Positions 11,146 through 20,493 are shown, counted from the first letter of the stretch. The stretch is DNA of 64,000 bases from Pseudoxanthomonas jiangsuensis (GCF_010093185.1 NZ_PDWL01000004.1:118192-182191); one strand, 5' to 3'. A program made the numbers and translations. Notes: generated by a model from the letters alone, not told the origin.

Positions 11146-12867
11146 ATGACCGTCCTGGAACGCCGCCTGCAAGCCCGCTACCCGCACTGGTTCCGCGGCC
11201 GCCGCGCGCACCTGGTGCGGCCCCTGCTGCGCGGGCTGGGGCGCTGGTCGCGGCTGGACGAGGTCGAGGCCTTCCTCGCCGGCCAGGGCCACCTGCGCGG
11301 CTTCGCCTTCGTCCGCGCCGCGCTGGAGCACCTGCAGGTGCGCTACGGCGCGCAGGCCGCGGCGGACGGCGCGATTCCCGCGCACGGCCGGCTGCTGATC
11401 GTGGCCAACCATCCGTCCGGGGCGCTGGACGCGCTGGCCCTGCTCGACCACGTGGGCAAGGTCCGGCGCGACGTGCGGATCGTGGCCAACGACCTGCTGT
11501 CGATGCTGGAGGGACTGGACGAGCTGATCCTGCCGGTGCGGATCCTCGGCGGCACGCCCGGCGCCGGCAGCCTCAAGGCGGTGGAAAGGGCGCTTCAGCA
11601 GGAGCAGTGCGTGATCGTGTTCCCGGCCGGCGAGGTCTCGCGCCTGGGCTGGCGCGGGGTGGCCGACGGCCGCTGGCGCCGCGGCTTCGTCGCCTTCGCC
11701 CGGCGCACCGGCGCGCCGGTGCTGCCGGTGCGGATCCAGGCGCGCAACTCGCCGCTGTTCTACGGCGCCTCGGCGCTGTTCCGGCCGGCGGGCACCGCGC
11801 TGCTGGCGCGGGAGATGTTCGCCCGCCGCGACCGCAGGATCGAGCTGCGGATCGGCCATGCCCGGCGCCTGCCGGAAGGTGTGGACGCGAAGGTTCTGCT
11901 GCGCGACCTGCGCCGCGAGCTGTACGCGCTCGACCGCGGCCTGCCGGTCGCACCGTCTTCTCCGTCCGCTCCCGAGCAACTGGCCGAACCCGCCGATCCG
12001 GCGGCGCTGCGCGCCGAGGTCGCCGCGCTGGAGCCGCTGGGCGCGACCAGCGATGGCCGCCAGATCCGGGCCGGCCGGCTGGCGCCGGACTCGGTCCTGC
12101 TGCGCGAGCTGGGGCGGCTGCGCGAGCTGACCTTCCGCGAGGTCGGCGAAGGCACCGGTCGCGCCGTGGACGTGGACGTCTACGACGCCTGGTACGAGCA
12201 CATCGTGGTCTGGGACGCGGCGGCCGGGAAGGTCGCCGGTGCCTACCGCGTGGCCCGCGGCGCGCAGGTGCTGGCCGGACGCGGCCTGCCGGGGCTCTAC
12301 ACCGCCGCGCTGTTCGAGTACGCCGAGGCGATGCTGCCGCGGATCGCCGCCGGCATGGAGCTGGGCCGCAGCTTCGTCGCCCCGGAATACTGGGGCAGCC
12401 GCAGCATCGACTACCTGTGGCAGGGCATCGGTGCCTACCTGCGCCGGCATCCGCAGGTGCGCTACCTGTTCGGCGCGGTCTCGATCAGCGCCGCGCTGCC
12501 GGCGCCGGCGCGCGAGCAGATCGTGGCCTACTACGCGCGCTACCACGGCGACGGCCGCGGCGACGCCTCGCCGCGGCGGCCGTTCGCCTGCCGCGGCCTG
12601 CCGCCGCATTTCGGCGACCTCGACGCCGCCTGCGCCTTCCGCGCCCTGCGCGACAACCTCGACGCGCTCGGCGCGACCCTGCCGATGCTCTACAAGCAGT
12701 ACACCGAGCTGTGCGAGCCGGGCGGGGCGCGCTTCCTCGCCTTCGGCGTGGACCCGGATTTCAGCGACGCGGTCGACGGCCTGATCGAGGTGGACCTGCA
12801 GCGGCTGAAGCCGAAGAAGCGCGAGCGCTACCTGGGACATCCCGCGAAGGAGGAGGCCACCGCATGA
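11146..12867 (+). CDS. Bifunctional PlsC/GNAT acyltransferase, OlsF-like
   Basis: 573 residues in two parts. The N-terminal ~280 residues are a PlsC-like acyltransferase with NHPSGALD (His89, Asp95) and FPAGE (about residue 158). The C-terminal ~270 residues, after an alanine/proline linker near residue 270-290, resemble the OlsB/hemolysin-type N-acyltransferase family, with [24 protein letters not shown] and a YLFGAVSIS segment. This fusion is known from OlsF, which makes ornithine lipid by adding both acyl chains. Ornithine lipid synthesis is therefore the best guess, but the amino-acid acceptor is not shown by the sequence. The ATG at 11146 begins the acyltransferase domain. The gene overlaps the downstream phosphoesterase by 4 bases (ATGA), so the two are co-translated. 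Confidence 0.8.
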   Translation: MTVLERRLQARYPHWFRGRRAHLVRPLLRGLGRWSRLDEVEAFLAGQGHLRGFAFVRAALEHLQVRYGAQAAADGAIPAHGRLLIVANHPSGALDALALLDHVGKVRRDVRIVANDLLSMLEGLDELILPVRILGGTPGAGSLKAVERALQQEQCVIVFPAGEVSRLGWRGVADGRWRRGFVAFARRTGAPVLPVRIQARNSPLFYGASALFRPAGTALLAREMFARRDRRIELRIGHARRLPEGVDAKVLLRDLRRELYALDRGLPVAPSSPSAPEQLAEPADPAALRAEVAALEPLGATSDGRQIRAGRLAPDSVLLRELGRLRELTFREVGEGTGRAVDVDVYDAWYEHIVVWDAAAGKVAGAYRVARGAQVLAGRGLPGLYTAALFEYAEAMLPRIAAGMELGRSFVAPEYWGSRSIDYLWQGIGAYLRRHPQVRYLFGAVSISAALPAPAREQIVAYYARYHGDGRGDASPRRPFACRGLPPHFGDLDAACAFRALRDNLDALGATLPMLYKQYTELCEPGGARFLAFGVDPDFSDAVDGLIEVDLQRLKPKKRERYLGHPAKEEATA

Positions 12868-13682
12868 ACCCGACCACCCGTCCGTCCGGCACGGTCCGGC
12901 AGCGCACGGTCTTCATCTCCGACGCGCACCTGGGCTCGCCGCACTGCCATGCCGCCGAACTGGCCGACTTCCTCGCCGGCCTGCAGTGCCGCCAGCTCTA
13001 CCTGGTCGGCGACATCGTCGACTTCTGGTGGATGGCCCAGCGCCGTGCGACCTGGGGCACGGGCCAGCAAAGGGTGGTCGAGGCCCTGCATGCGCTGGCG
13101 CGCGCGGGCACGGAGATCATCTACGTGCCCGGCAACCACGACCGCCCGATCCGGCGCTTCTGCGGCTTGGTCCTGCCGGCGATGCAGGTGCGCCGACGCG
13201 CGATCCACGCCACCGCCGACGGCCGCCGGCTGCTGGTGGTGCACGGCGACGACTACGACGCCAAGACCCATTTCGGCGGGTTGCAGGAACGCTTCGGCGA
13301 CTGGCTGTACTACCGAATCCTCACCGGCAACCGCCTGACCAACGCCCTGCGCCGGCGCCTCGGCCTGCGCTACTGGTCGCTGGCCGACTGGCTCAAGCGC
13401 CGCAGCGGCGCGGCCGAGCGCTACATCGAGCGCTTCGTCCGCGCCGGCCTGGACGACGCCCGCCGCCGCGGCCTGGACGGGATCGTCTGCGGCCACATCC
13501 ACCGCGCCGGCCTGTTCGAGCGCGACGGCCTGGTCTACGCCAACGACGGCGACTGGGTCGAGAGCCTGACTGCGCTGGCCGAGGGCGCCGACGGCAGCCT
13601 GCGCCTGATCGATCACCGCGGCGAAGTGCGGGCCGAGCTGTCTTCGCGGCTGCGGCTGGTGGAGCTGCCCCGCGCCGCCTGA
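12864..13682 (+). CDS. LpxH-like metallophosphoesterase (UDP-2,3-diacylglucosamine diphosphatase family)
   Basis: 272 residues of the calcineurin-like metallophosphoesterase fold. All metal-binding motifs are visible: FISDAHLGS (Asp20, His22), GDIVDFWW, GNHD (about residue 90), VVHGDDYD and GHIHRAG (about residue 210). LpxH hydrolyses UDP-2,3-diacylglucosamine to lipid X in lipid A synthesis. This protein is longer than E. coli LpxH (~240) and has the SDAHLGS variant typical of LpxH paralogues, so a different lipid pyrophosphate substrate is possible. Overlap with the upstream acyltransferase gene (ATGA) suggests a joint role in a membrane-lipid pathway. Confidence 0.85.
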   Translation: MNPTTRPSGTVRQRTVFISDAHLGSPHCHAAELADFLAGLQCRQLYLVGDIVDFWWMAQRRATWGTGQQRVVEALHALARAGTEIIYVPGNHDRPIRRFCGLVLPAMQVRRRAIHATADGRRLLVVHGDDYDAKTHFGGLQERFGDWLYYRILTGNRLTNALRRRLGLRYWSLADWLKRRSGAAERYIERFVRAGLDDARRRGLDGIVCGHIHRAGLFERDGLVYANDGDWVESLTALAEGADGSLRLIDHRGEVRAELSSRLRLVELPRAA

Positions 13683-13719
13683 GTCCTGCGGGCGGCGTGC
13701 CTGCTAGCATCCGCCGCCT

Positions 13720-14751
13720 ATGGATTCCCTCAGCCAGATCGTCCTCGGCGGCGCGGTCGCCGCCGCCATCGCTCCCCCCACCCATCGCCGCGCCGCACTG
13801 CTCGCCGGCGCCGCCCTCGGCACCCTGCCGGACCTGGACTCGCTGCCGATCGCCCTGCTGAGCGACGATCCGGTGGTGCTGATGACCGTGCACCGCAGCT
13901 TCAGCCACTCGCTGTTCGTGCTGCCCCTGGTGGGCCTGGCGATCTGGTGGCTGTTCCGCCGCTTCGGCCGCGGCCGCGTCGCCGAGGCGCCATGGCGCTG
14001 GTTCTGGGCGATCCAGCTGGCGCTGGTCACCCATCCCCTGCTGGATGCCTTCACCGTCTACGGTACCCAGCTGTGGTGGCCGTTGCCGGTCCCGCCGACC
14101 ATGTGGTCGAGCGTGTTCATCATCGATCCGCTGTACACGGTCTGGCTGCTGCTGGCCTGCGCCGTGGCCTGGTTCGCCCGCAGCCGTCCCTTGGCCCATC
14201 GCGCCTTGCTGGCCGGGCTGGCGCTGAGCAGCGCCTACCTGGGCTGGTCGCTGCTGGCCAAAGGGCTGGTCGAGCGCCAGGCCGAGCGCAGCCTGGCGGC
14301 GATGGGCCTGGCCGACGCGCCGCGCTTCTCGGTGCCGATGCCGTTCAACACCCTGCTGTGGCGGGTGGTGGCGATGACACCGGACGGTTTCGTCGAAGGC
14401 GAGCACTCGCTGGTGGCCGACCGCGGGCCGATCGCGTTCCGCAGCTACCGTTCCGACACCGGCGCACTGGCCGAGATCGCCGACCTGGCCGCGGTGCGGC
14501 GCCTGGCCTGGTTCAACCACGGCTTCATGAAGGCGCGCGAGCGCGAGGGCCGGCTGGAGCTGAGCGACCTGCGCATGGGTGCCGAGCCCGACTACACCTT
14601 CGTGTTCGCCGTCGCCCGGCGCGAAGGCGGACAGTGGCGCGAAATCCCGCCGCAGCAGCTGCGCCTGCCGTGGGAGGCGCGCCGCCGCCTGGGCGCGATG
14701 TGGCGACGGATCTGGCAGGAGCCCCCTGCCGACGCGGCGGCTTCATTGTAG
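13720..14751 (+). CDS. YdjM-like membrane-bound metal-dependent hydrolase
   Basis: 343 residues. The N-terminal ~180 residues form several hydrophobic helices containing GTLPDLDSLP and the histidine motif HRSFSHSLF, which mark the YdjM/DUF457 family of predicted inner-membrane metal-dependent hydrolases. The C-terminal ~150 residues are soluble, with no motif I recognise. The substrate of the family is not established. The gene starts 37 bases after the LpxH-like gene in the same direction and may belong to that operon. Its TAG stop (14749-14751) lies within the first bases of a family A repeat (TGTAGGAG), so the last codons abut mobile-like repeat DNA. Confidence 0.8.
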   Translation: MDSLSQIVLGGAVAAAIAPPTHRRAALLAGAALGTLPDLDSLPIALLSDDPVVLMTVHRSFSHSLFVLPLVGLAIWWLFRRFGRGRVAEAPWRWFWAIQLALVTHPLLDAFTVYGTQLWWPLPVPPTMWSSVFIIDPLYTVWLLLACAVAWFARSRPLAHRALLAGLALSSAYLGWSLLAKGLVERQAERSLAAMGLADAPRFSVPMPFNTLLWRVVAMTPDGFVEGEHSLVADRGPIAFRSYRSDTGALAEIADLAAVRRLAWFNHGFMKAREREGRLELSDLRMGAEPDYTFVFAVARREGGQWREIPPQQLRLPWEARRRLGAMWRRIWQEPPADAAASL

Positions 14752-14853
14752 GAGCCCGTCTTGCGGGCGACTGCCATGGCGGAAGCGCGTGCGTGAAACC
14801 GGGTGCCATTGATGCACCCGACCCCACGGTCGCCAGCAAGACCGGCTCCTACA
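14747..14853. repeat. Family A inverted-repeat element, copy A2
   Basis: A 107-bp copy with TGTAGGAGCC ends whose asymmetric core is in the opposite orientation to A1. It fills the space between the convergent YdjM-like gene, whose stop codon it provides, and dusB, whose stop lies 10 bases beyond the element. The arms are imperfect here (CCCGTCTTGCGGGCG at left against CGCCAGCAAGACCGG at right). Confidence 0.88.
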
Positions 14854-14863
14854 AAAAGAACGC

Positions 14864-15856
14864 TCAGGCCGCCGCCGACAGACCCTCGCCGGCGACCAGC
14901 GCATCGAAATACCCGGCGGTCAGCCGCAGCTGCTCCTCCGCCGTCTGCGCGCGGTTGACCACGGCGCGGAAGGCCGCGTTCTCCGCCCGGTCCTTCGCGT
15001 ACCAGCCCAGATGCTTGCGGGCGATGCGCACGCCCTGTTCCTCGCCGTAGAACGCGTGCAGCGCCTGCAGGTGGCCGAGCAGGATCGCGCGCACCTCCTC
15101 CAGGCCGGGCTCCGGCAGTTCCTCGCCGGTGGCCAGGTAATGGGCGATGGCGCGGAAGATCCACGGCCGTCCCTGCGCGGCGCGGCCGACCATCACCGCG
15201 TCGGCGCCGGTCTCGGCCAGCACCTGCGCGGCCTTGCGCGGCGAGTCGATGTCGCCATTGGCGATCACCGGGATCCGCAATCCGGCCTTGATCGCGGCGA
15301 TGGTGGCGTACTCGGCCTGGCCGGTGTAGTGCTGGTCGCGGGTGCGGCCATGCACGGTCAGGGCCTGGATCCCGGCGGCCTCGGCGATCCGGGCGATCAC
15401 CGGCGCGTTGCGGTTGGCCGCATCCCAGCCGGTGCGGATCTTCAGGGTCACCGGCACCGGCACCGCGGCCACCACCGCCTCCAGGATCCGCCCGACCAGG
15501 GCCTCGTCGCGCATCAGCGCCGAGCCGGCCCAGGCGTTGCAGACCTTCTTCGCGGGGCAGCCCATGTTGATGTCGACGATCTGGGCGCCGTGGTCGACGT
15601 TGTAGCGCGCCGCCTCGGCCAGCTGCCGCGGCTCGGTGCCGGCGATCTGCACGCTGACCGGGTCCGGCTCGCCGGCGTGGTCCATGCGCCGCAGCGACTT
15701 GCGCGTGTTCCAGAAGCGCGGGTCGCTGATCGTCATCTCCGACACCGCCAGGCCTGCACCCAGGCGCTTGCACAGCAGCCGGAACGGCTTGTCGGTGACC
15801 CCGGCCATCGGCGCCAGGACCACCCGGGGTTGGATCGTGTAGGGGCCGATCTGCAT
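14864..15856 (-). CDS. dusB: tRNA-dihydrouridine synthase B
   Basis: FMN- and NADPH-dependent enzyme that reduces uridine to dihydrouridine in the D-loop of tRNA. 330 residues, normal for DusB. Visible signatures are VVLAPMAGVTDKPFR at the N-terminus, the catalytic-cysteine motif NMGCPAKKVC, KIRTGWD, TVHGRTRDQ, and the FMN phosphate-binding segment PVIANGDI with GADAVMVGRAAQGRPWIF. The ATG at 15856 gives the usual short N-terminus before the barrel. In many gammaproteobacteria dusB precedes fis; here no fis follows, since the convergent YdjM-like gene and a family A repeat lie downstream. A ribokinase gene lies 35 bases upstream on the same strand. Confidence 0.96.
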   Translation of the reverse strand: MQIGPYTIQPRVVLAPMAGVTDKPFRLLCKRLGAGLAVSEMTISDPRFWNTRKSLRRMDHAGEPDPVSVQIAGTEPRQLAEAARYNVDHGAQIVDINMGCPAKKVCNAWAGSALMRDEALVGRILEAVVAAVPVPVTLKIRTGWDAANRNAPVIARIAEAAGIQALTVHGRTRDQHYTGQAEYATIAAIKAGLRIPVIANGDIDSPRKAAQVLAETGADAVMVGRAAQGRPWIFRAIAHYLATGEELPEPGLEEVRAILLGHLQALHAFYGEEQGVRIARKHLGWYAKDRAENAAFRAVVNRAQTAEEQLRLTAGYFDALVAGEGLSAAA

Positions 15857-15891
15857 GGCGGGAATCTTAGGCTCGGGAACGCCGGTCCGGC

Positions 15892-16857
15892 TCAGCCCGG
15901 GAAGCGCTCCAGCACCTCGGCATGCCGCGGCATCGCCGCGGCCGCGCCGGGGCGCTCGGTGGACAGCGCGGCGAAGCGGTTGGCGTAGCGCACGTGGGCG
16001 ACGAACGGCTCCTGCGGCGCGCGCGCCAGTGCGGCGGCCAGGGCGCCGTTGAAGGCGTCGCCGGCGCCGGTCGTGTCGCTGGCGGCCACGCTCTCGGCGC
16101 CGATCCGGTAATAGGCCTGGGCATCGCCGCGGGTCTGCTCGTCGGCATGCGACACGAACACCCCCACCGAGCCCAGGGTCACCACCACCGTGCCGTGCGG
16201 CAGCAGTTTGCGGCACAGGCCGTGCAGGCTGGCGCCGTCCAGCGCGGCGACCGCGTCCGGCTCCAGCCGCTCGCCGACGTGGCGCACCAGCAGGGCGGCG
16301 AACTCGGTCTCGTTCGGGCTGATCAGGTCGGCCAGGCGCAGCAGGCCGATGCTGGTGCTGGCGTTGGCCGGCGCCGGGTTGAGCAGGGTGGTGGCGCCGG
16401 CCTCGCGCCCGGCGGTCAGCGCGGCCTCGATCGCCTCCACCGGCGACTCCAGCTGGGCCAGGACCACGCCGGCGCCGGCGAACAGCGCCGGGTCGGCGGC
16501 GACGTGGGCGGCGCTGAGCGTGCCGTTGGCGCCGGCCCCGATCACGATGCTGTTGAGGCCGCGCGCATCGACGTAGATGCCGGCGGTGCCGGTGGGCTGG
16601 TCGCTGGCCTCGGCGCGCAGGTCGATGCCGTCGGCCGCGGCCAGGCCGCGCGCGAGGGCGCCGCCGGGATCGTCGCCCAGGGCGCAGACGAAGGCCGTCG
16701 GCGCACCGGCGCGGGCCGCGGCCACGGCCTGGTTGAAGCCCTTGCCGCCGGGACCGGTGGCGTACTGGCCGGCGATGGTGGCGCCGACGGCGGGCAGCTC
16801 GGCGCAGCGCCAGACGTGATCGACGTTGAAGGAGCCGACGACGATGACCGGATTCAT
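15892..16857 (-). CDS. rbsK: Ribokinase (PfkB family)
   Basis: ATP-dependent sugar kinase of the PfkB fold, 321 residues. It shows the N-terminal signature GPGGKGFNQAVAAARAGA and the C-terminal DTTGAGDAFNGAL motif, with the catalytic base at about Asp267. Ribokinase phosphorylates ribose so that it can enter the pentose phosphate pathway. A nucleoside transporter lies 91 bases upstream on the same strand, so the likely role is salvage of ribose released from imported nucleosides. Ribose specificity is inferred from overall similarity; other pentose or nucleoside kinases of the family cannot be excluded. The ATG at 16857 matches the family start MNPVIVVGSFN; an earlier ATG would add 10 residues. 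Confidence 0.88.
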   Translation of the reverse strand: MNPVIVVGSFNVDHVWRCAELPAVGATIAGQYATGPGGKGFNQAVAAARAGAPTAFVCALGDDPGGALARGLAAADGIDLRAEASDQPTGTAGIYVDARGLNSIVIGAGANGTLSAAHVAADPALFAGAGVVLAQLESPVEAIEAALTAGREAGATTLLNPAPANASTSIGLLRLADLISPNETEFAALLVRHVGERLEPDAVAALDGASLHGLCRKLLPHGTVVVTLGSVGVFVSHADEQTRGDAQAYYRIGAESVAASDTTGAGDAFNGALAAALARAPQEPFVAHVRYANRFAALSTERPGAAAAMPRHAEVLERFPG

Positions 16858-16948
16858 GGGACCTCTGCTACTGGAATGGAACGACAACGGGAAAACGGAA
16901 ACGGCGGGCCGCGCAGGCCCGCCCGGACGGATCGTGGACGCCGGCGGC

Positions 16949-18247
16949 TCAGCCGAAGTGCGAGAGCACCCCGGCGATGGTGGCGGTCATGAAGGTGGCG
17001 ACCGAGCCGCCCAGCACCGCGCGCAGGCCGAAGCGGGCCAGGTCCTGGCGCCGCTCCGGGGCCAGGCCGCCGATGCCGCCGATCTGGATCGCGATCGAGC
17101 TGAAGTTGGCGAAGCCGCACAGCGCATAGGTCGCGATCAGCGCGCCCTCCTGGCTCAGTACCTGCCCGGGGACCTGGCCGTTCACCACCTTGGCCAGCTC
17201 GGTGTAGGCGACGAACTCGTTGATCACCACCTTCTGCCCGATCAGCGAGCCGACCGTGGTCGCGTCCGCCCACGGGGTGCCGATCACCCAGGCGATCGGC
17301 GCCAGCAGGTAGCCGAAGATCGTCGCCAGGCTGGTCGGCTTGCCGATCGCCGCGGCAATCCCGGTGACCTCGCCCAGCCAGGTCAGCGGTGCGTTGACCA
17401 AAGCGATCAGGGCGATGAAGGCCAGCAGCATCGCGCCGATGTTCAGGGCCAGGCGCAGGCCGTCGCCGGCGCCGGCGGCGGCGGCGTCGATGATGTTGGC
17501 GGTGGTCTTCTCCACCTCCATCTTCACCGTGCCGCGGGTCAGCGGCTCGCCGGTCTCCGGGACCAGGATCTTGGCGATCACCAGGGTCGCCGGCGCGGCC
17601 ATGATGCTCGCCGCCAGCAGGTGCTTGGCGTAGAACACCTGCTGCTCCGGATCGCCGCCGCCGAGCATGCCGACGTAGGCGGCCAGCACGCCGCCGGCGA
17701 TGTGGGCCATGCCGCCGATCATCATCGTCAGCAGCTCGGACTGGGTCATCTTCGCGATGTACGGGCGCACCGTCAGCGGCGCCTCGGTCTGGCCGATGAA
17801 CACGCTGGCGCAGACGCTGGTGGTCTCGGCGCCGGACACGCGCATGACCTTGGTGATCGCCCAGGCCATCGCCCGCACCACCGCCTGCATCGCCCCCAGG
17901 TGGTAGAGCACGCCCATCAGCGCCGAGAAGAAGATGATGGTCGGCAGCACCTGGAAGGCGAAGATGAAGCCGAACCGCGGCACGTCCATCAGGCTGCCGA
18001 AGATGAAGTTCGAGCCTTCGTTGACGAAGCCCAGGATGCGGACGAAGCCGTGGCTGAGCCAGTCGAACACCTCGCGCCCGCCCGGCACCAGCAGTACCAG
18101 CGCGGCGAACACGATCTGCAGGAACACGCCGGTACCCACCAGCTTCCAGTCCACCGCGCGCTTGTTGTTCGAGAACAGCCAGACGATGCCGATCAGCACG
18201 GCCAGTCCGAACAGGCCGAAGCCGATGCGCCCGAGTGCCTCGATCAT
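16949..18247 (-). CDS. Concentrative nucleoside transporter (NupC/CNT family)
   Basis: 432-residue inner-membrane protein with about ten hydrophobic segments. CNT-family motifs are clear: SVFIGQTEAPLTVRPYI, MTQSELLTMMIGGMAHIAGG, and KVVINEFVAYTEL followed by ATYALCGFANFSSIAIQIGG. CNT proteins couple nucleoside uptake to a sodium or proton gradient. The ATG at 18247 follows a weak GGGAAA ribosome-binding sequence; the reading frame continues upstream but without transporter similarity. The protein is slightly longer than E. coli NupC (400). Together with the downstream ribokinase gene it suggests a nucleoside-scavenging operon. Confidence 0.94.
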   Translation of the reverse strand: MIEALGRIGFGLFGLAVLIGIVWLFSNNKRAVDWKLVGTGVFLQIVFAALVLLVPGGREVFDWLSHGFVRILGFVNEGSNFIFGSLMDVPRFGFIFAFQVLPTIIFFSALMGVLYHLGAMQAVVRAMAWAITKVMRVSGAETTSVCASVFIGQTEAPLTVRPYIAKMTQSELLTMMIGGMAHIAGGVLAAYVGMLGGGDPEQQVFYAKHLLAASIMAAPATLVIAKILVPETGEPLTRGTVKMEVEKTTANIIDAAAAGAGDGLRLALNIGAMLLAFIALIALVNAPLTWLGEVTGIAAAIGKPTSLATIFGYLLAPIAWVIGTPWADATTVGSLIGQKVVINEFVAYTELAKVVNGQVPGQVLSQEGALIATYALCGFANFSSIAIQIGGIGGLAPERRQDLARFGLRAVLGGSVATFMTATIAGVLSHFG

Positions 18248-18385
18248 GGGTTTCCCAGCGATGTTAAGGATTCGCGAAAGCGTAGCAGGTCGGGGTGTGA
18301 AGCGTCCCGCGTGGCCTGGCTGAACGGTTCGGCCAGGCGGCGCACGCGGCTTACACTGCGCGCTCGCGACCCGGAGATCCCCGCC

Positions 18386-19360
18386 ATGCAGTACCGCCGT
18401 CTCGGCAGCACCGGCCTGCAACTGTCCGCGCTCGCGTTCGGCGCCTGGATGACCTTCGGCCGCCAGGTCGGCCGTACCGAGGCGCGCGAGCTGATCGCCA
18501 CCGCCTGGGGCCACGGCATCACCTTCTTCGACAACGCCGAGGCCTACGCCCACGGCGAGGCCGAGCGGGTGATGGGCGATGCGATCGCCGACCTGGGTCT
18601 GCCGCGCGATGGCTACTGCGTGTCCAGCAAGGTGTTCTTCGGCGCCGCCGAGGACCCGCGGCCGACCCAGCGCGGGCTGTCGCGCAAGCACGTGGTCGAT
18701 GCCTGCCACGCGGCCCTGCGGCGGCTGCGGGTGGACTATCTCGACCTGTACTACTGCCACCGCCCCGATCCGGACACGCCGCTGGAGGAGACGGTGGCGG
18801 CGATGGACCTGCTTGTGCGGCAGGGCAAGGTCCTGTACTGGGGCACCTCCGAATGGCCCGAGGCGCTGGTCCGCGAGGCCGCGCGCTTCGCCCGCAGCCA
18901 CCACCTGGCGCAACCGGTGGTCGAGCAGCCGCAGTACAACCTGCTGCACCGCGAGCGGGTGGAACTGGAGTACGCGCCGCTGTACCCGGAACTGGGCCTG
19001 GGCCTGACCACCTGGTCGCCGCTGGCTTCCGGCCTGCTGACCGGCAAGTACGCCGGCGGCGTGGCCCGCGAGGGCCGGCTGGCCCAGCCCGACGCGACCT
19101 GGCTGCAGAGGCTGGTGCTGGGCGAAGGCGGCGAGCGCCGGCTGGAGCGGGCGCAGCGCTTCGTCGAGGCCGCCGCCGAGCTGGGCGAGAAGCCGGCGCC
19201 GCTGGCGATCGCCTGGTGCCTGCGCAACCCGCACGTGAGCAGCGTGATCCTGGGCGCCAGCGGGGTGGAGCAGCTGCGCGAGAACCTGCAGGCGCTGGAA
19301 CTGGCCCGGCGCTATGACGACCCGGTCTGGGCGCGGCTGGAGGTGGCCGCGACCCGCTGA
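18386..19360 (+). CDS. Aldo/keto reductase
   Basis: 324-residue cytoplasmic NADPH-dependent oxidoreductase of the AKR fold, closest in look to the YghZ / potassium-channel beta-subunit group. Motifs seen: MQYRRLGSTGLQLSALAFG start, DNAEAYAHGEAE with the catalytic Tyr, DYLDLYYCHRPDPDTP, LYWGTSEW, PVVEQPQYNLLHR, TTWSPLASGLLTGKY and SSVILGASGVEQLREN. Substrate is unknown; family members reduce methylglyoxal and other aldehydes. It is divergent from the nucleoside transporter gene (138-base gap) and precedes the heme-uptake cluster, from which it is separated by a Fur-box promoter, so it is probably a separate transcript. Confidence 0.93.
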   Translation: MQYRRLGSTGLQLSALAFGAWMTFGRQVGRTEARELIATAWGHGITFFDNAEAYAHGEAERVMGDAIADLGLPRDGYCVSSKVFFGAAEDPRPTQRGLSRKHVVDACHAALRRLRVDYLDLYYCHRPDPDTPLEETVAAMDLLVRQGKVLYWGTSEWPEALVREAARFARSHHLAQPVVEQPQYNLLHRERVELEYAPLYPELGLGLTTWSPLASGLLTGKYAGGVAREGRLAQPDATWLQRLVLGEGGERRLERAQRFVEAAAELGEKPAPLAIAWCLRNPHVSSVILGASGVEQLRENLQALELARRYDDPVWARLEVAATR

Positions 19361-19371
19361 TCGGCGACCGC

Positions 19372-19399
19372 TTGACACGCGAATGCGAATAATTATCAA
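19372..19399 (+). promoter_or_regulatory. Promoter with overlapping Fur box upstream of hemP
   Basis: A perfect -35 TTGACA (19372-19377) and a -10-like TATCAA (19394-19399) are 16 nt apart. The segment TGCGAATAATTATCA (19384-19398) matches the 7-1-7 Fur consensus at 13 of 15 positions and covers the spacer and -10. This predicts repression by iron-loaded Fur. Confidence 0.85.
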
Positions 19400-19436
19400 T
19401 AACGGGGTCCGCCCACCTACCGACCGGAGCCCGACC

Positions 19437-19634
19437 GTGAACGTGCACCGCCTGACCCTGCCGCCGCATGCCCAGTCCACCCGCGCCGCCGCCCCGGCCG
19501 CGCACGAGGAGCACGAGGACGTGCTCAGCAGCGAGACCCTGCTCAAGGGCCGCCGCGAGACCCTGATCCGCCATGGCGACAAGGTCTATCGCCTGCGCCA
19601 CACCAGCAACGACAAGCTGATCCTGACCAAGTAA
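19437..19634 (+). CDS. hemP: Hemin uptake protein HemP
   Basis: 65 residues from GTG 19437, which has GGAG 7 nt upstream. The C-terminal half carries the HemP family core: SSETLLKGRRETLI, HGDKVYRLRHTSNDKLILTK. HemP is a small protein linked to heme uptake and needed for full expression of heme receptors in some bacteria. An in-frame ATG at 19383 lies inside the Fur box and -10, so it cannot be the start of an mRNA from this promoter. The N-terminal ~30 residues are alanine/histidine rich and not conserved. The hemin-transport-like gene starts 175 bases downstream. A TonB-dependent heme receptor is not present next to it. Confidence 0.9.
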   Translation: MNVHRLTLPPHAQSTRAAAPAAHEEHEDVLSSETLLKGRRETLIRHGDKVYRLRHTSNDKLILTK

Positions 19635-19809
19635 CCGCCGTCCGCCGGCGGGTCCCCGGGGCGTCTCTCTCTCCCCCGCACCGGGTGTCCCGCCGACGGC
19701 GCGGCGATGCGGGCCTGCGCACCACGCCGCCGGGTGCGGCGCGCATCGTCCCTGGACGTTTCCGGCGCGGGCCACGGCCCGTCCGATTCCTTCCTCGAGG
19801 ATTCCCAGG

Positions 19810-20430
19810 ATGGCCAGCCAACGATCCCTGCATGCCATCGCCGCGGCGCCGCGCCGCGACCGCCTGCTGTTGCCGCGCGCCCGACAGCTGGCCGAGCTGG
19901 GCACCGTGCTGTGCATGTACCGGGTCCAGCAGGGCGGCGAACTGGCCGGCTGGATGCAGGCGGTGCGCGCGCAGTCCCAGGTCGGCGTCGACAGCGACGG
20001 CATGTGCGAGAGCCTGCGGTTCTTCGACGGCCGCGGGCAGTGCTGCTGGCGCCTGTTCCTGCTCCCGGACAGCGACTTCCTGGCCTGGGACACGCTGGCC
20101 GCGCAGCTGCCGCCCTGCGACGGCGACGCCGCGGGGCAGGGCGGCGTGGCCGAGCGTCTGTGGCGCCGGGTCGCCGGTCGCCTCGGCGGGGCGGGGTGGC
20201 GAGTCTGCGCCCTGCGCCTGCACGTGCTGCCGCGGGAAGGCGCCGCGGCCCTGGCCGCCAGCCCGGCGCCGGTGTCGGCGCTGGGCGCGGCGGCCGCGCG
20301 CCGGATCGCGCGCCAGGAAGGCGCCGAGGGCGAGGTCAGGCTCGACGACTGCTGCTGCGCGCGCGCGGCGGCGGCCTCGATCGGTTTTTCTCCGGCCGGC
20401 GGCAGCGAGGTGCCGCTGGTCAGGCTCTGA
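19810..20430 (+). CDS. Putative hemin transport-associated protein
   Basis: 206 residues, no signal peptide or membrane helix. The sequence (LLLPRARQLAELGTVLCMYRVQQGGELAGWM, broken here only by description; it spans about residues 20-50) resembles small proteins annotated as hemin transport proteins beside hemP in Xanthomonas relatives; this is from memory, not a search. A CCCA cysteine cluster near residue 180 and further cysteines could bind a metal or heme. A GAGGA ribosome-binding sequence precedes the ATG. The gene lies between hemP and a DUF6607 gene in the same direction, supporting a Fur-controlled heme/iron operon. Cytoplasmic heme handling is an inference. Confidence 0.65.
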   Translation: MASQRSLHAIAAAPRRDRLLLPRARQLAELGTVLCMYRVQQGGELAGWMQAVRAQSQVGVDSDGMCESLRFFDGRGQCCWRLFLLPDSDFLAWDTLAAQLPPCDGDAAGQGGVAERLWRRVAGRLGGAGWRVCALRLHVLPREGAAALAASPAPVSALGAAAARRIARQEGAEGEVRLDDCCCARAAAASIGFSPAGGSEVPLVRL

Positions 20431-20493
20431 GCTGCAGGACCTCGAACCGCCAGGGATGGCGCCCTTCTCCCGTTTCCAGCCGCCGCGAGTCCC

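Noticed and set aside
19383..19634. ATG at 19383 as the start of hemP
   Set aside because: It lies inside the Fur box and the -10 element, upstream of the likely transcription start; GTG 19437 has a proper ribosome-binding site.
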